From Acanthococcus lagerstroemiae (Eukaryota > Arthropoda > Insecta > Hemiptera > Eriococcidae): a stretch of 64,000 bases of DNA. The translations under genes and the position numbers were made by a program. The notes beneath the pieces are model-generated. The model made no database searches, had not been told where the DNA came from, and saw nothing but the letters and a program-made list of their open reading frames with translations. This document shows, piece after piece, positions 1-14,100 of this stretch (positions within the stretch are counted from its first letter, which is position 1; every line of letters begins with the position of its first letter). The stretch spans positions 27,957,626-28,021,625 of the forward strand of contig CM063110.1 in the NCBI GenBank assembly GCA_031841125.1, given 5' to 3'.

Positions 1-241
1 GCTTTTAGAAAAATATGTTCTTTTAGACGTGAGATAACCTTTCTCTTGCCCACATCACATTCATCAATCATCAAGAAATTACGAACAGGTGCATTATCTC
101 CTGGGTGCATTTCCTATCAAAATAAGATTGGACTCTTAAGGAGATACTTTGCTGTATCATTTTATTATTATTATAACTTATAACCTTTTATTCCGGTAAA
201 TTACATCTTAAAATCTACTCGTTAAATATCTCTCTATATAC

Positions 242-590
242 TAAAAATGTAAAATCCGCCACCACCGCCGCCTCCGGGAGAAAAAAACGCACTGCGGGTT
301 GCCTACCTGAAAATCGGAAAAATTGCAGGGGCAGACCAGCTACTTTCAAGGACTTAATCTGTTCTAACATCATAAAAGATCTCCAAGTTTTAAGCCATAA
401 CCGACATAATAAGACATAACTAAAAAAGTAAAATCCACCACCTCCGCCGCCACCGCCGCCGGGAGAAAAAAACGCACTGCGGGTTGCCCACCTAAAAATC
501 GGAAAAATTGCAGAGGCACATCAGTTACTTTCAAGGACATAATCTGTTCTAACATAAAAGATCTCCAAGTTTGGGGGTTGTGACGGCGGT
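242..590 (-). repeat. Two tandem copies (about 180 bp) at the 3' end of the adjoining retrotransposon
   Basis: Stretches starting at 251 and 429 repeat each other, from the (CCACCACCGCCG)-type block through GGGAGAAAAAAACGCACTGC to the sequence before 590. They abut the 3' end of the minus-strand RTE-like coding remnant, so they are probably its tandemly repeated 3' tail. Bases 1-241 show nothing recognisable and would be AP-4 intron or upstream DNA. Confidence 0.65.
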
Positions 591-592
591 GG

Positions 593-2060
593 TTGGGCCG
601 CGAAGCGGCCAGGGGAAGACCCCTAGTACTTACTATTGATTGTAACTGGTACCGGACGTCCATTCCCGGGCATAGGTCTCCCCTATTGATTCCCATCCCG
701 TCCTGTTCTGTGCAGCTCTCATCCATAATATTCCTAATTTCTTTTCTATCTTGTCTCCATCTAGTAGCTGGCCTCCCTCTTCTCCTCCTATTTCCATATG
801 GGGTCCACTCAGTAATCCCGCTTGCCCATGTATCTCCTTTTGATCTAGCCACATGCCCCGCGTATCTTATCTTTAGAGATCCGACAGTTTCCAATGTGTC
901 CCTTATCCCTGTCTGCTCTCTTATTTTTGTTTTCCTAATTTTATCCTTCCTTTTTATACCCAGTATGCTTCTTTCCATCGCTCTGTGTGTGGCTTGTAGA
1001 CTCTTCGCTTGGGCTTTAGTTATTGATCATGTTTGTGCTCCATATGTGAGGATCAGGGCCGGATTTAGGGAGGGGGGCCCGGGGCCTCCACAAATTAGTC
1101 ATGAAAGTGTCGTTATTACAAATATAAGATGTTGTTCAAACTTTCTGTGTACTTCGAATTAATTTTACTCGTAATTTTGAATTTTTTAGTTTTTGTGTTT
1201 TTTTGGAGAGGGGAGGGGAGGTTGCTTAACACTTTGGGGCTTCCACATCTTCCTGGGCTCCAGGGCCATGAAATCTTGAATCCGACCTTGGTGAGGATTG
1301 GGATTACGCATGAGTTCAGGATCTTAATTTTGGACTGAATTTTCATGTTCCCCTTAAAAATTTGTCTTAGCGACCAGAATCCGCTCCACGCTTTTCTCTT
1401 TCTTATTTGTTTATTCCTTTTTCGAATGATATTATTCTCCCCAGATACGTGTATTCGCTTACTCTCTCAATTTCAACTTCCTTCACTTTTAGGTTTTCTT
1501 TGGATTTGTTACTCAAGTACTTTTTCTTGGTTGTGTTTATTTGCATGCCGCCTTCCTCACATACCTGTATTAGTTCTTCAAATATTTTTTGTAATTCCTC
1601 CCTATCTTCCCCCAACAGTACTATGTCATCTGCGAATCTTAAATTTGTCAGCCTTTCACCGTCTATGTTTATCCCTTGTTTATCCCAATCTAGTTTTTTA
1701 AATGCCATCTCAAGTAGCGTTAAATAGATTCGACGAAACCGGATCCCTTTGTGCAACACCTCTTTTCACCTTAAACGACTTCTCTGATTTGTCCAACCTT
1801 ACATGTGCAGTAGCATTCTCGTACATATTTTTGATGATTTTCACTATTTTCAGATTTGTTTCCTGCTCAATTAATGCTTGTAGTATGTAGTCGTGTCTTA
1901 CTGAATCAAAGGCTTTTCTAAAGTCTATAAAAACCGTGTGTACTTCTATATCTAGGCTGTGAAGTGACCTGCTATCGAAATACCGCGTGATATTGAAACA
2001 TATCTCGTTCAATTTAAAATCCCCCCGTACATTTTGAAGTCCCTCCCCTCCCCATCGCAC
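593..2060 (-). mobile_element. RTE-like non-LTR retrotransposon, 5'-truncated reverse transcriptase remnant
   Basis: Reading the minus strand from 2060 down, there is FIDFRKAFDSVRHDYI (palm), then a damaged RQGDP motif (AQRDPVSSNLFNAT), the catalytic NLRFADDIVLLGEDREEL near 1640, the EYTYLGRII block, and KILNSCVIPILT. After a 237-base insert it continues with a TGG-to-TGA change in the YGAQTW motif, RSILGIKRKDKIR, YAGHVARSKGD and the family C-terminus. The elements of this type also encode an endonuclease, which is missing here. One stop and frame breaks make it dead. It lies antisense just upstream of the first visible AP-4 exon, inside an intron. Confidence 0.88.
1054..1290. mobile_element. 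hAT-like MITE (237 bp) nested in the retrotransposon, perfect 8-bp TSD
   Basis: GTGAGGAT occurs at 1046-1053 and again at 1291-1298. The element begins CAGGGCCGGATTTA and its reverse-complement end begins CAAGGTCGGATTC, i.e. imperfect 14-bp terminal inverted repeats. It splits the conserved RT motif ILTYGAQT, which reads on through when the insert and one TSD are removed. 8-bp duplications and CA(A/G)G termini are typical of hAT elements. It has no coding capacity. Confidence 0.9.
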
Positions 2061-2180
2061 AGCTTCGAGATCACTCCATATAGTATGAAATATTGATTCG
2101 TTAATTGTTTTTGTTATTTTGGTTGTTCAAAATTTGTGTACACCAACACTAATGGCTTGTTGAAATGGTTCTGATTGCAG

Positions 2181-5100
2181 GCTGCGATATTGCAACAAAC
2201 TGCTGAGTATATTTATCAATTAGAACAAGAAAGAACCCAGTTACTATCGCAGAATTGCCAGCTGAAGCGGATTATTAGCCAGCATGAAGGCGAGCTCGCC
2301 ATCAGCAGTTCTCCTCCATCGCCATCCACGCCATCGAAGAAGAGGAAAACCACCGATTCCTGTGGTATGTGATCGATATTTTTAGTTTAATTTTTCTTTC
2401 TCTCGAGCTGGCGTATTTACTGTTACACCCACGCCCTGTCGAAAATGAGGGCACAGTTGGATTTGAGTTTACAGAAAACAATCCCTTTTTCTTTGGTTAC
2501 CCCCTTTCTATTGTTTCGCCAGTTTGATGGAATAATTTTTCAAATATTCCGAGTACAGTAAATCGTTGTATTTTATTTGAGGTTTGAAATTAATTTTTCT
2601 GAATCAAAATCGATTCACCTGAGGTACAGTGTCCCTTTTGTACACGAGAAGTAATTGCGAGCACCTGAGTTATCGAACGTACGTTTATCTAAATGAAATC
2701 AGGTACAAACTAGAACACCGGATAGGCCTGAAGACGATAAAACAACTGAGTAGTTACACACGTGTTAATTAAACAGTTGGACACATGGCGGCATCATTGC
2801 CAGAACGCCAGTTAGCTCTTTACATCAATTTTCACCCGTTATACGCGTTTTTTCTCGTTTTCTACCCATGTGCGTTCACGTGATCGGAGCGGAGAGCAGA
2901 GTTGTGCCGTAGAATAAACTGGCGTAGATTTTTATATTCTACGCATAAAATACACCACGTAGAATGCGTAGACTGACCAAAAGAAGAGTAAAAATTGAAA
3001 AATCTATACGAAAAATAATTAATTTTTATTTCTTACTAGCAGTGCACCGCGTATCTCTATTCTGTATAATATTTAAAAAAAAAAAATGAAAATTACAAAA
3101 ATTTATAAAGTTATTATATTACAGGACCTCAGAACTCTTTTCACACCACATTTGCAGTTTTATAGCTTCCAGGTTGTACTTGGATTTTTAAAGCTACGTA
3201 TAATTGTCCATGACTTGAGACATACTCGGGTAGATATATCCCAACCTTCTCCAGCGTCTGTCCCTGAGTCTTATTGATTGTCATACAAAAGGCTAACTTT
3301 TTGAAATCGTCTCCTTTAGAATGAAAAAGGCAAGGTGGAATCCGCTGGCGATAGGTCCACTCTTGGGAGTAATATCCTTCGACCGCACTCCACCCCAGTT
3401 ATTATTTCCAGATCCAGTGCATTCGTGTACATGTTTCTCACAATTAGTCGTGTCCCACTCAGCAGTCCAAGTGCCACATTCATATTACGTAGCAACATAA
3501 CAATCGCACCAACTTTTTTAAGTGTAATTTGTTTGGTGGTAAACCTGTCAACTCCAGACTATCCAGAAATTCAACGGGGAATTGAAGGATTTCACTGTCA
3601 TTTTCACTGATCAGTCTATTCACGCTTGTGTAGGTTTTGGCTTCTCCAGGAATCAAGTCCAAAATCTTGTCGTTGATTTTCTGACAATGATCATTCTTTG
3701 GTGCCAGAATTGCAACATTGGAAATGTGGTTTTATATAATTGGATAATGCTGAAAGCCAATCAGAATGCAGTATTTTATTTGTGTCTGAAACAGATTTGA
3801 GTGATCAAAAAAGCATATGAAAGAGGTTGTTTCACTGAGTGTTTTTAGACTAAGATGAACTTTGTAGGTGAAGTAGTTCGTGAGTAATGGACAAATGAGT
3901 GGAAGAAATGCGTGTGAGTAGTGAGATTGAGTTGGTTGTTACCTCATAACTCTCCTCAGATTGAACGGATTTGAGTGATCAAAAAAGATTCATAAGGAGC
4001 TTGATTCACCGAGTGTTTTAAGACCTTAACCAGCATTGTGCGATAATTAGGGCCTGAGATATAGGTGTTGAACTTCATAGAACCCAGTTTTCCAAATATA
4101 TTTTAAATATAAATAGATTCGTAAATAATTAAGCTTTAAAAAGCTTTACAAGAACATTCATTAAGACTTAAATTTCAGAACTTCTGCAGTGATTTTTTAT
4201 TTTAGGAGAGTAATAGACATAAATATTAATTTTTTCGAACGATCAGGTTGGAGACGATTACGCCTGCTCTCATGCACACAAGGTTGAAAACGAATCTACT
4301 AAAATGGTATTCAAATTCGAATCCACGAATGACTACCTTTATTTGGATTCGATTATGATTCGAGAATGATTTACGTTTATTGTGATTCGAATCGGATTCG
4401 AATAAATGGAGTGGATTCGAGTCCACGAATCATCGAATCTAGGAATCATGGAATCTCCTTTTGCTGTTACAAAATCAAAATCAAATAAACGGTACCTATT
4501 TTACTCACTCAGCAATCGTTGACTTTTTTTTTTTTTCTTCCTTCGGAAAGACCAAAAACTGGGTCTTATTCGATGTAATCACGGTGAACATACTTTCAGG
4601 GTGTCTACCGGTCAAGGAAGTCAAGGAAAAGTCAAGTATTTTGGAGAGTGGTCAAAGAAAGTCAAGGAAGTAAAGGAAAAGTCAAGTACTTTGGATAGTG
4701 GTCATGAAAAGTCATAAATTTTTCATTTAAATTTCCTCAAAATTATTATCACGAATTTTTTTTAAATTACAAGTAAATTTAAAGTAACGTAAATATTTTC
4801 AGATAATTACATAATATCCTTTTTCATAGTATTTTTTAGTGTTTCTTTTATTGTGAGCCCCCCCCCCCTCTACGAATAAGATTATATTTGTATGTGTGTA
4901 AAACGGTTATGACAAAAGTGAGAAAAGGTCAAGGAATTGGAAAATTTGGACCCGTAGACACCCTGACTTTCAGCAATGTAGTTTCCGAAGAAATTGAATT
5001 TAATGTTTCGACTGAGGAGGCCAGAAGGAATTTTGTAGCTTTTATTATGTTTTTTGATCTTTTTTTCGTAAAAAAAAAAAGAAGAAGAAGAAGAAAAAGA

Positions 5101-8100
5101 AACAGAAAAAAGTGACTAGAACGGATGACCATATTATCGACTTCAGCGCCTATTACGGCTAATAAAAAATTTCAACGCATCCACTAAAAAGATTCGAATA
5201 AATTTTACGAATCCATTTGTTCGAATCCGCGAACTGGATTCGAATCTTTTCCAACCGTGCATGCCCATAACTCCACTGGGAGAAGACACGTCCAAGTTGA
5301 GCCGATGAAGCTGAAGTCGAATTGAGGTTCAATGCTAGTTCTGCCAGTTCTTTATAAAAGGGCAGCACGGCCTTCCAATGGGATTATTTTCTGCTCCGTC
5401 GTTTTGTCCTTCTCCCCCCCCTCCTCGTAGAGTTCTGCCTCTGCCACCCATAGTCACGACTTGAGGCTCAAGTTTTTGTGCTGCTGACCTCAAGGTGACC
5501 ACTGGATAATTTTTTCCATTGTAAGTCATTTAATGTCGTATAACTTTTTGAAAATGGATTCTTTTTCCACAAAAGTGATATCTCAGTAGGTGTGTTTCAA
5601 TAAATCAATAAGGAATTCGTTTACTTCCTTTACCTGAACCTCCGATAAAAATTCGTTTTCGTAGACCGGACTCAAATACAAACAGGGTTGCCACTTTCTG
5701 GAAAAGTCGGGGAATTTGGTCAGTCAGGGAATTTTCATGTAAGTCAGGGAAATTTTCTGAAAATAACAAACGAGTTCGTATTTTATCAGAGTAAACTTTT
5801 TTTATCATAACATAAGAATAATGATAATCTATTCGCAAATGAAATAGTCTATAATATTGAAAAATATTACATAAATTACATCTGTACCTTCTTCTTCTCG
5901 ATAGCGATTTTTTTTAAATCTGTATTGTAAAAAATTTCTGTGACTCTCCTCCCTCTGGGCTTTCTCGGAATCCTGTAAAAAAGTCAGGGAAAATTGGAAA
6001 AGTTGGCCTGGAAAACCGGAAAAAGTCAGAGAAAACCAATCCTGAAAAAAAGTGGCAACCCTGTACAAAGCAGCCAAATTTTCTTGGCTTCCTCAGTGTA
6101 ATTCACGTCATTCTACACTTTTTACGCACATTCTACATCTATTCTACATCTACATCGGTATTTTACGCGTAGGCGTAGAATCGATTATTCTACGCGTAGA
6201 CGCAACCCTGGCGGAGAGCAGCGATGTTACAGTTATTCATTCCACCCACGCATTTCGTATTTCAAAATTCATCCTTTGATTGGGTGTGTTGAATTTTGCA
6301 AAATTTCAAATTTGCCAACTGCCGAGGTGTTCTAGACATAGATGCAACCAGGAATTACTTCCGGGAGGGGCTAAACCAGCGAAAAGTGGTAGGAGGTAAA
6401 TTCTATACGAAAACGTGAAATACACTTTGAATTACTTCGCTCAGTCACTAAGATTTGCTCAGCGCTTTTGGGGGGTGGCTATAGCCTCGCCCCCCCCCTC
6501 CTGGTTGCGTCTACAGTTCTAGATCTGCCATGGGGAAAATCGCTTCGATTTTGCCGAAATCCTTTTGATAGAAGCCTTATCTCTATTACCCCCTCTCTTC
6601 TTTCAGTATGTCCATGCCCATTTCTTGCTTTTGAAATTTTTAAATCTCGGCGAAGATTTTGTGAATTTTTTTGCATCCAAGAAAGGTGGAAGGTATTTCG
6701 AAAAAGAAAGTGGAAACCCGTCCTCTTTAAGGTCTGAAGTCGGCTTTAGAAAATTTGATGAAGTTGTAGAACTATTTTGTCCTTGTTTTTTTGCAATTTT
6801 GTGAATTTCTTTGCGTCGGGGGAAATTAGGAGCGAATTAAAGAAGGACGTGAAAACGCCCCTTTTCTAAGGTTTGAAATTGGCCTCAGGAAGTTTGATGA
6901 AGTTGTAGTATCTTCCGTTCTTGTTTCTTCCTGGCTAATTACCGAGTGTTTCTGGTTGGAAAAATTAGGGCACGTCCTTGAGATGTGTGTCTAGTCTCCG
7001 GAGTTTTTATCTCTGGTGAGTGAGACGTTGAATATTTGTACACAACAAACTCTCGAATTGTGTGTATCATGACGAAATTTTTTCACGTTTTCGTTCGACA
7101 CGTAATGTGAACCTATTTTTATTATTATTATTATTATTATTATTTTTTTTTTTTTGTGTGTTGCAGAAGATGACATAACCAGCAGCGATGAATTTTTAGA
7201 ACTGAAAACGCAGTTAGAAAGAGAAAGAGCACTTCGTATTCACCTAGAAGAAAAAGTTCAAAGACTAGAGTCGTTGTATCCTATTTCAAAAGTTACTTCT
7301 ACCGATAAGATACTAGAAAGTATATCTACCGAGCAAACTACGTATCTCAATGAAGAGGTAAGCATGCATTGTTTCTTTCACTTCTCAAATTTCGTATGAT
7401 CTCAGTATTTATGAGGAGTTACCGGAGTAGCCGCATTTGGAGTTCGGAGCTGCTCCTTTTTTTCGAAGTCTGAGCCCATCGTGTTGTGGAAAGGCTGAAT
7501 ACAAGCATAAGCGGTGGAACTGGGCAGCGGGGAACAATTCGTTGCTTTCTCATTACTTAGAGGGGGGACTCGCGGATGATGGAAGAACACTACGCTCTGG
7601 TTTGAGAAGTTAATGCTGCTCCGTCATTTTGTCTTCCTCCTCCCCCACCTCTCCCCCTCTCCCCTAGTTGAATTCTGCCCCTGCCACTATCGGTCACGAT
7701 TTTGAGGCTTTAGTTTTTGTGCTCACTAGGTTATTTTTTCCATTTTAAGTCATCTAATATCATTTTTGGTCATTTTTTCCGTAAAATGGTGATGCAAAAT
7801 CATTTTTTGCAGTGGCAAAATATCTAAATCTGCCTACAGTGCCCTCAGGTATTATGTTTCGTCTTTTATATTTTTCTTTTGGACCTCCGCCCCCCCCCCG
7901 CGCCTCCTGAAATTATTTTCTGTATCCGCTCTTGCATTTTTGAGGAAGTTTCTCCTTCAAATTTTGGACATTCTGCTGACATGAAGAAAACTATTTTCCC
8001 CCCTTATCTTGTACTTCCGCTGTGCAGTGTAAATGAAATTGAAATTCAATTTTCCGACGGACTGCAGCAAAAACTTCCTACGCAACTCTAGCTAGTCACT

Positions 8101-11100
8101 TGGGGGGTTGAAAACATAAATCTGTATGATGTCGAGTAGCGTGTAAAGAGAAAAGCACAAAAAAAAAAGGAAAAATTGCAAATGATCTTTAATTTTAGTC
8201 ATTTTTTTGTCATGTCTCACATTTAATGAGATGATTTTTCAATTTTTTCCCTGAAATTTCGAGGGTAACCCTCTGAGCTATAAGCAGAAATAGAAGTAGA
8301 TATAGCTCGTTTGGGTCAATCTGAAAAAATTCGGCATACGTCTGTATTGCGTTCGAATGATTTGGAAGAGAAGGGGCAGGTGGTTTCTATCTACAGAATT
8401 TAAGTCTTGTTTGCCATTTGCAGGTAGAACTTACGAACTTGGGGAAGCTGAAATCCTTTCGGATGATTTTTGGCCCATAAGAGCGATACTGTCTCCTAAC
8501 ATCTATGTGGTTCTTCAAATATCTGTTGGCGCTAATGGCCAGTTGTAAGCATTTTTCACGTCTGCCACATCTTAAGTAACTGTAAAATGAATTCTCCGAT
8601 CTCAGTAGGACTTCCCCTCCGCCTGAGAAATGCCAGTGAAATGGAAAGGAACTCTTGAAAATTTCAGCGAAATCAAATGACGGTAACAGTTAGCTTTAGC
8701 CTTTTCCCCTCTCTTCCCCTCCCCCTTATGAGAATGTAATTCTGACAGATTTTTCTCGAGTCTCGAATAACCTGATGGATGTGCGCATGCTCTTCTTAGT
8801 AGGTTTCCCTTTTGACTCTCTGAAAGTGTTAAATATACTTTAGAGCAGTGACTTGGGTTGATAATTTCTTGACTGAGGATCTCCAAAACTCTAGGTAAAG
8901 TTAAATTATTCAAGGTTTTTTCTTCATGGAGTTCGATCTGCACGTTTCCAACACGAACGTTGAAATTAGACTCTAAATTAGTGTAATACATTGTGTTCCT
9001 TTATTTTATTTTTTGTTGGGGCCTATGTTGACTTCTCTTTTTTTTTCGTTTGTTTATCGACATTAGCCTAAAGTTATAACTATGATCATAATATTGTGTA
9101 GCATAAAAAATGAAGAAGAAATAAAAAAGGAATTTCTGTATATCCCAGTCATGTTACTAAATAATCATTTTTTATTTTCGTTCTTAGTGGTATAGCCAAT
9201 GGGGAAAGGGTCCAGGGGTCTTGACCCCCTGGCGACTTTATCAAATAGTGATTTTTCTAATTTTAGCACTCCGTGTACCACCCCCTCCCTATTTGGTCGA
9301 GACCAGACGCTCCCCTCCCCCGAACACTAAGCTGGCTACGCTACTGTACGCTCTTATTTTGTTTGGTAATCGGGGAGCAATATCGAATTGTAAAATGAAA
9401 ATGGACTCTTATGTACAATAGTTTGCTTAATGCAGCCCCGTAGAGAGAAAAAGAGGGCCTGAGGGGAATTTCCACGGGCTCTTTCTCTTTCCAGTTCATT
9501 TTGTTCTTTTGTCAGATGGGAAAAAATTATGAGCTATGGGATAAGAGGTTTCTTTCATGGTGTAAGGAGTGTTTGCTGATTTGATGTACAGTATGATGTA
9601 GCCGTAAGCGTTGAAATTCAGGGCTTTTGAAAATATCAGGCCCCCTGAAAGTCTGGGTTCGGGGTGTTTCCCCCCTTTCTCCCCTCCCTCTCGACAGGGT
9701 TGGCTTAATGAATAGTTTTTTTCTATTTTGCCCTTTTTTGATCTTATTTTTCTAGTTGTTCATCATATCATCATCATCATCTTAGGATTATGTACTTGAA
9801 TTTCAGAAAACAGACCTTGAAGTACATTTTGAGGACTTTTGCGGAACTTTTTACATTTTTGTCACCACTCTTGATTTGTCGCAGTTTGTTGGCTCTTTTT
9901 ATTATTTTACTGATCGACTATCAAAATGAAGTAACAAAATAATATACATACTAAACGACACCGGTTTCTTTGACATTTAGTGTAATATCTTGCTTGGTTT
10001 TTCTATTGTTTTCGTCTCTATTTTTCTGGTTGTAAACAGGCATGGCCTGGCGATTAGATTCTTGGGATTGAACATGTAAGGGGCCCGGTCAACAAATTTG
10101 AAAATTTTTTCATTGATGTTCTGAATGGCAACGAAAGGGCCCACAAGGCCACAATAGATCGAAAGGCCCGGGATGCATTTGCACCTCCGTACGGGGCCAG
10201 GCTGTGCGTAGTTGTAAAGTTTTGTACTGATAATTGGAAAGGACTCGACATTCGTGGAACCTATGAGGATTGAAGGTTCGGTTTCTTTTTCAGTTTGTTT
10301 TCTCGTCAGTGCTATTGACGTGAAATCGAGTTATCAAATTGTAAAATGAAATAGATCTCAAGTGCCTTGCGATTAGGTTATTGGAGAGTCTTTATTATAA
10401 TATTGCTTGAGTGTTCAATCATCGAATGGTGGAATCTTAGCTTTTCAGTTTCAGCTTTCAATTGGTTTCCACTTTCATTGATCGACCATCGAGCTATTGA
10501 CACAATTTTCTAATGTTCCCACTTCAAACTCGAATGCTTCAGTTTCAGCTTTTAACTTTCAACGAGGCAAACCCCTTTTACTTACAGTCTACTGTAAATC
10601 TTGTTTCTATTATCATTGTGTGCGCGCATGTCTTTGTAATAAACACACTAACACACATGCAATATCTGCAGTTTTCTCCAGTATTACGATAATTTTTGTG
10701 ATAGGTACTACTGGCAATTTTGAAAATTACTGTAATTTATCAGCACTATGCTAGCCCAGCGACGATGCTGCATTCGTGGCTTCTCGATCAGCCTTACCGT
10801 TTCCTGTTGTTTCCACTTGTACGGCACCTTGGAATAGTAAAACTTTTTCCTTATGTTTTAAGCATTGAAAATTTGTAAAAGCAAACTCTTTGCGATTGTG
10901 GCGAATAGTCGGGCAATGCCGCAGCATCGAATATTATGTAGAAACCTCGCCTAAGTTAGCACAGTGAACGTTTTGATCTGGTGGATATCACAGACCTGGT
11001 GTCTTCTCTTTCCCATCTTCCGCTCAAAACTACAGGATCCTAATCTGCCAACGTGACTGACAAGAAGTTTTCGGACAATAGGACAGATGGAAAAACTGAC

Positions 11101-14100
11101 TACCAGCTAGCCAAAACGGCACTTGGACGAACAGACATTCTGCTCGGGAATCCTAACCAGTCAGCATGACAGGTGGAGTGGTTGCAATTCAGGTGGTCAG
11201 ACAGCTACAGCGACCACAAATAGGCAGTCAAATAAAGGGGCGGGCAGTTGATTAGCCAAGCTGCTTAGTAAGTAGAAAGAAGAACCGGCGGGTGGGCTAT
11301 CTGTGTGAGAAATGCAACGAATTTACAGGAGAAGTTTTGCTACCTCGAAGGAGAAGAACAAATGTCTGTCACACCGAGACACAGAAAAGCCAAGAGAGAG
11401 CAAGAAAGAAAGATGGATTCGCGGAAAGAACGACGGATTGGTGGTGAGCAAATACCGTGGGTAGTCTTGGCTCTCTCTTGATAATGAATACGCCCGACTC
11501 GGAGAATTTGGATCACAAAGTGATCAGGAAGCAGAGCTCCTAACCCACCACGTCGTGGAACATTTTTATTTGAAAACGTCGGCCATGAGAAATGAAATGG
11601 GAGCATTTTGTTACTGTTGTGTAATCTACCTGAAACTCAGTAGGATTTGTTAAGTCCTTCATAGGTGCCACTAATAATTGTTGAATGTATATCCAGTATC
11701 GTTAAGGTGTACAATCAGTTAAAGCATATAACTTCATAAAATACTTACCACTTTTCTGCCTTGCATTCCTGTATCGACGGATCGGGGTGAAATTCAGCAA
11801 ATTTGCAGTTTTCATTTTTCTGCACCCCTTTTGGAATTTTCAATGCTGTTGACTTCAGAGAGCATTATACAGAGGCCAAAAACAATCAAAAGTCCTGGTT
11901 TCCCACAATTCATAGCCCTTGGAAGGTGTCTCTCGAAAGAACCTCGCTGTAACTTTGAAATGTTGTGTAACAGGTAAAAATTAAAGACCTTCAAAATGTT
12001 TAGCCAATTACTTCGTTAGTGGAGGAATCGGGGGCTAGAAACTAGTGAGCATGAAATTATATACTTTAACTGATTATACATATTAACGGTAACATATCCA
12101 GAAAAAGTAAAGTGGTGTCAGTATGGTTTTTGAAGAGGGGAGGAGGTCCTAAACTGGGGTGGAATTGTATGTTCTTTGATGGCAAGGATATATCAGTTTT
12201 GTTAGGCTTAAATGCATTTGTACAATTTTGCGTGGTGTGAAGAGAGTGGATACCCAGGGTGTCTACCGGGCCAATAAGTCCAATAAAAGTACAATATTTG
12301 AAAAATGGACCAATAAGTCCGATAAAAGTTCAATTATTATAATATAGGTTCTATAAAAATGGGAAAATGAGGAATAATAATAATGTAAGGCTGTCGAAAA
12401 CTCAACTTCAATCATGTGTGTCTTGCAAACTCAATTTTTGCGCATATAAAAAACCCGAGAGGAGTCCAATAAAAATACCCCCTATTTAGCCCCGTAGAGA
12501 AAGAGGACCGGGGGGATTTCTACGGACCCCCTTCTCCTTCCAGTTCATTTTGTTCTTTTGTCAGATCGAAGAAATTATAAGCTACGGGATAAGAGGTTTT
12601 TATCATGGTGTAGGAAGTGATAGCTGATTTGATGTACAGTATGATGGATCAATCGAATTGGAATTCAGGTCTTTTAAAATTATCGGGGCTCCCTGAAAGT
12701 CTGGGCCCGGGGTATCCCCTCGTCTCGTAAGGGTTGACCCTATTACCTCTGTAGTCCACAAAGAGAACTAAAAGCCATTTTGAGATTTTTATGCTTATCA
12801 CTAGTAACACGGTTCTAACAGTTGAAAATGTTGTTATCCCGGAATATAACACATTCAAAATTTCGCGACCCCATGTTGCCGATGAGATGCGCCCCAATTC
12901 TGAAAAAAACACCCGCATATGTCCTCGCTGTCGTAAGACTTAGCATCCGAAGAATTTATGTGCGTAAACAAACCTCAATCTACCCCCACCCCCACCCACT
13001 AAAACACTTCTACAAATATTATTTAATTTATTTAGTTTGGCTAGAGCTCTGTATACTTCGTGTAAGTACGATCGTCCGCCATTTTGACTTCAACCGTGCC
13101 CGTGGATGCCGAATCGACTATGCGGAGCGACCGCGTTGTCAATTCGGCATCGACGGGCGCGGTTGGATTCAAAATGGCGGATGATCGTACTCTTTTATCT
13201 GGAGCTTTAGTTCGCCCTCTTCCCCCTCCCCGATTGCTGTTCGTGTGTCTAGTCTTCAGTGAACGGAAGCTGAAGGGCGACTTTGTCGTACTTGCTCAGT
13301 ACATTTAGTTTTCGAACCCACTTCACTTTCGTTTCTCCGCTTCGCATTAGTGTGGTGAAGTTGTGGCCACAAAATTACCCCTTCTCCTGTGAAATCGCAC
13401 TGTTTGACTTCAGTCGGTACGGTCACGGTTCTAACGCATTCCGCTTTGTATTTGATGTTTGCAGAACGAAGACCAAGAAATGCTGCGATTGAGAGGTAAC
13501 AGTTATGAAAGCCGAAGAGAGCTACATGGTAGCGATGGCGCCTCGCCGCACAGCGCGACCTCAGAAGCCAAACGAACCGGCTCAACGTCGGTTATCCTGC
13601 AGCCGGTAGTCGCTCACGACGAATCTCTGTTATCGCCGACCGTTATCGGCGGCCACCAGTATTCAGCTCCCTCGGTGCTGATCAATCAACCAGCGTGCTC
13701 ACCAAGTTCTGTAAAAATTAAACCTAAGGTCGAGGTGGAGCGAGTACCATCACCAACTTCCGTCGCATTAGTAACTGTAACTACCATCACCTCAACGCGC
13801 TTAACTACCACTACCACCGATTCGTCACCCCTCATTTGTAGCAATACGTCCTCATCCGAACAAATTGTGCCTTCGGCGAGGTAAGTGCTTGCTACTGACT
13901 GCCTATAGTGCAGGCAGGGTGATTCGGTAAAATGTGCTTACGTGCTCGCATTAACATGTCGATACCTTCGTGGCAGAACTTGGTAACCAACGTCGTGTAT
14001 GAACGATGGTCCGAGGGAAAGGATCCTCAATTTAGATTGATTTGAGGTGTTTTTTCTCGGGTACTTTTCGTTGGTTATGTGGTGATGCCTTGAAGGGGTG

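Noticed and set aside
5041..5132. Lysine/arginine-rich and leucine/phenylalanine-rich short proteins
   Set aside because: Both strands read through the same AAG/AAAAAG simple tract; no homology-like blocks.
13256..13585. Minus-strand frame over AP-4 exon 3
   Set aside because: A shadow of the coding exon and its upstream flank; no independent support.
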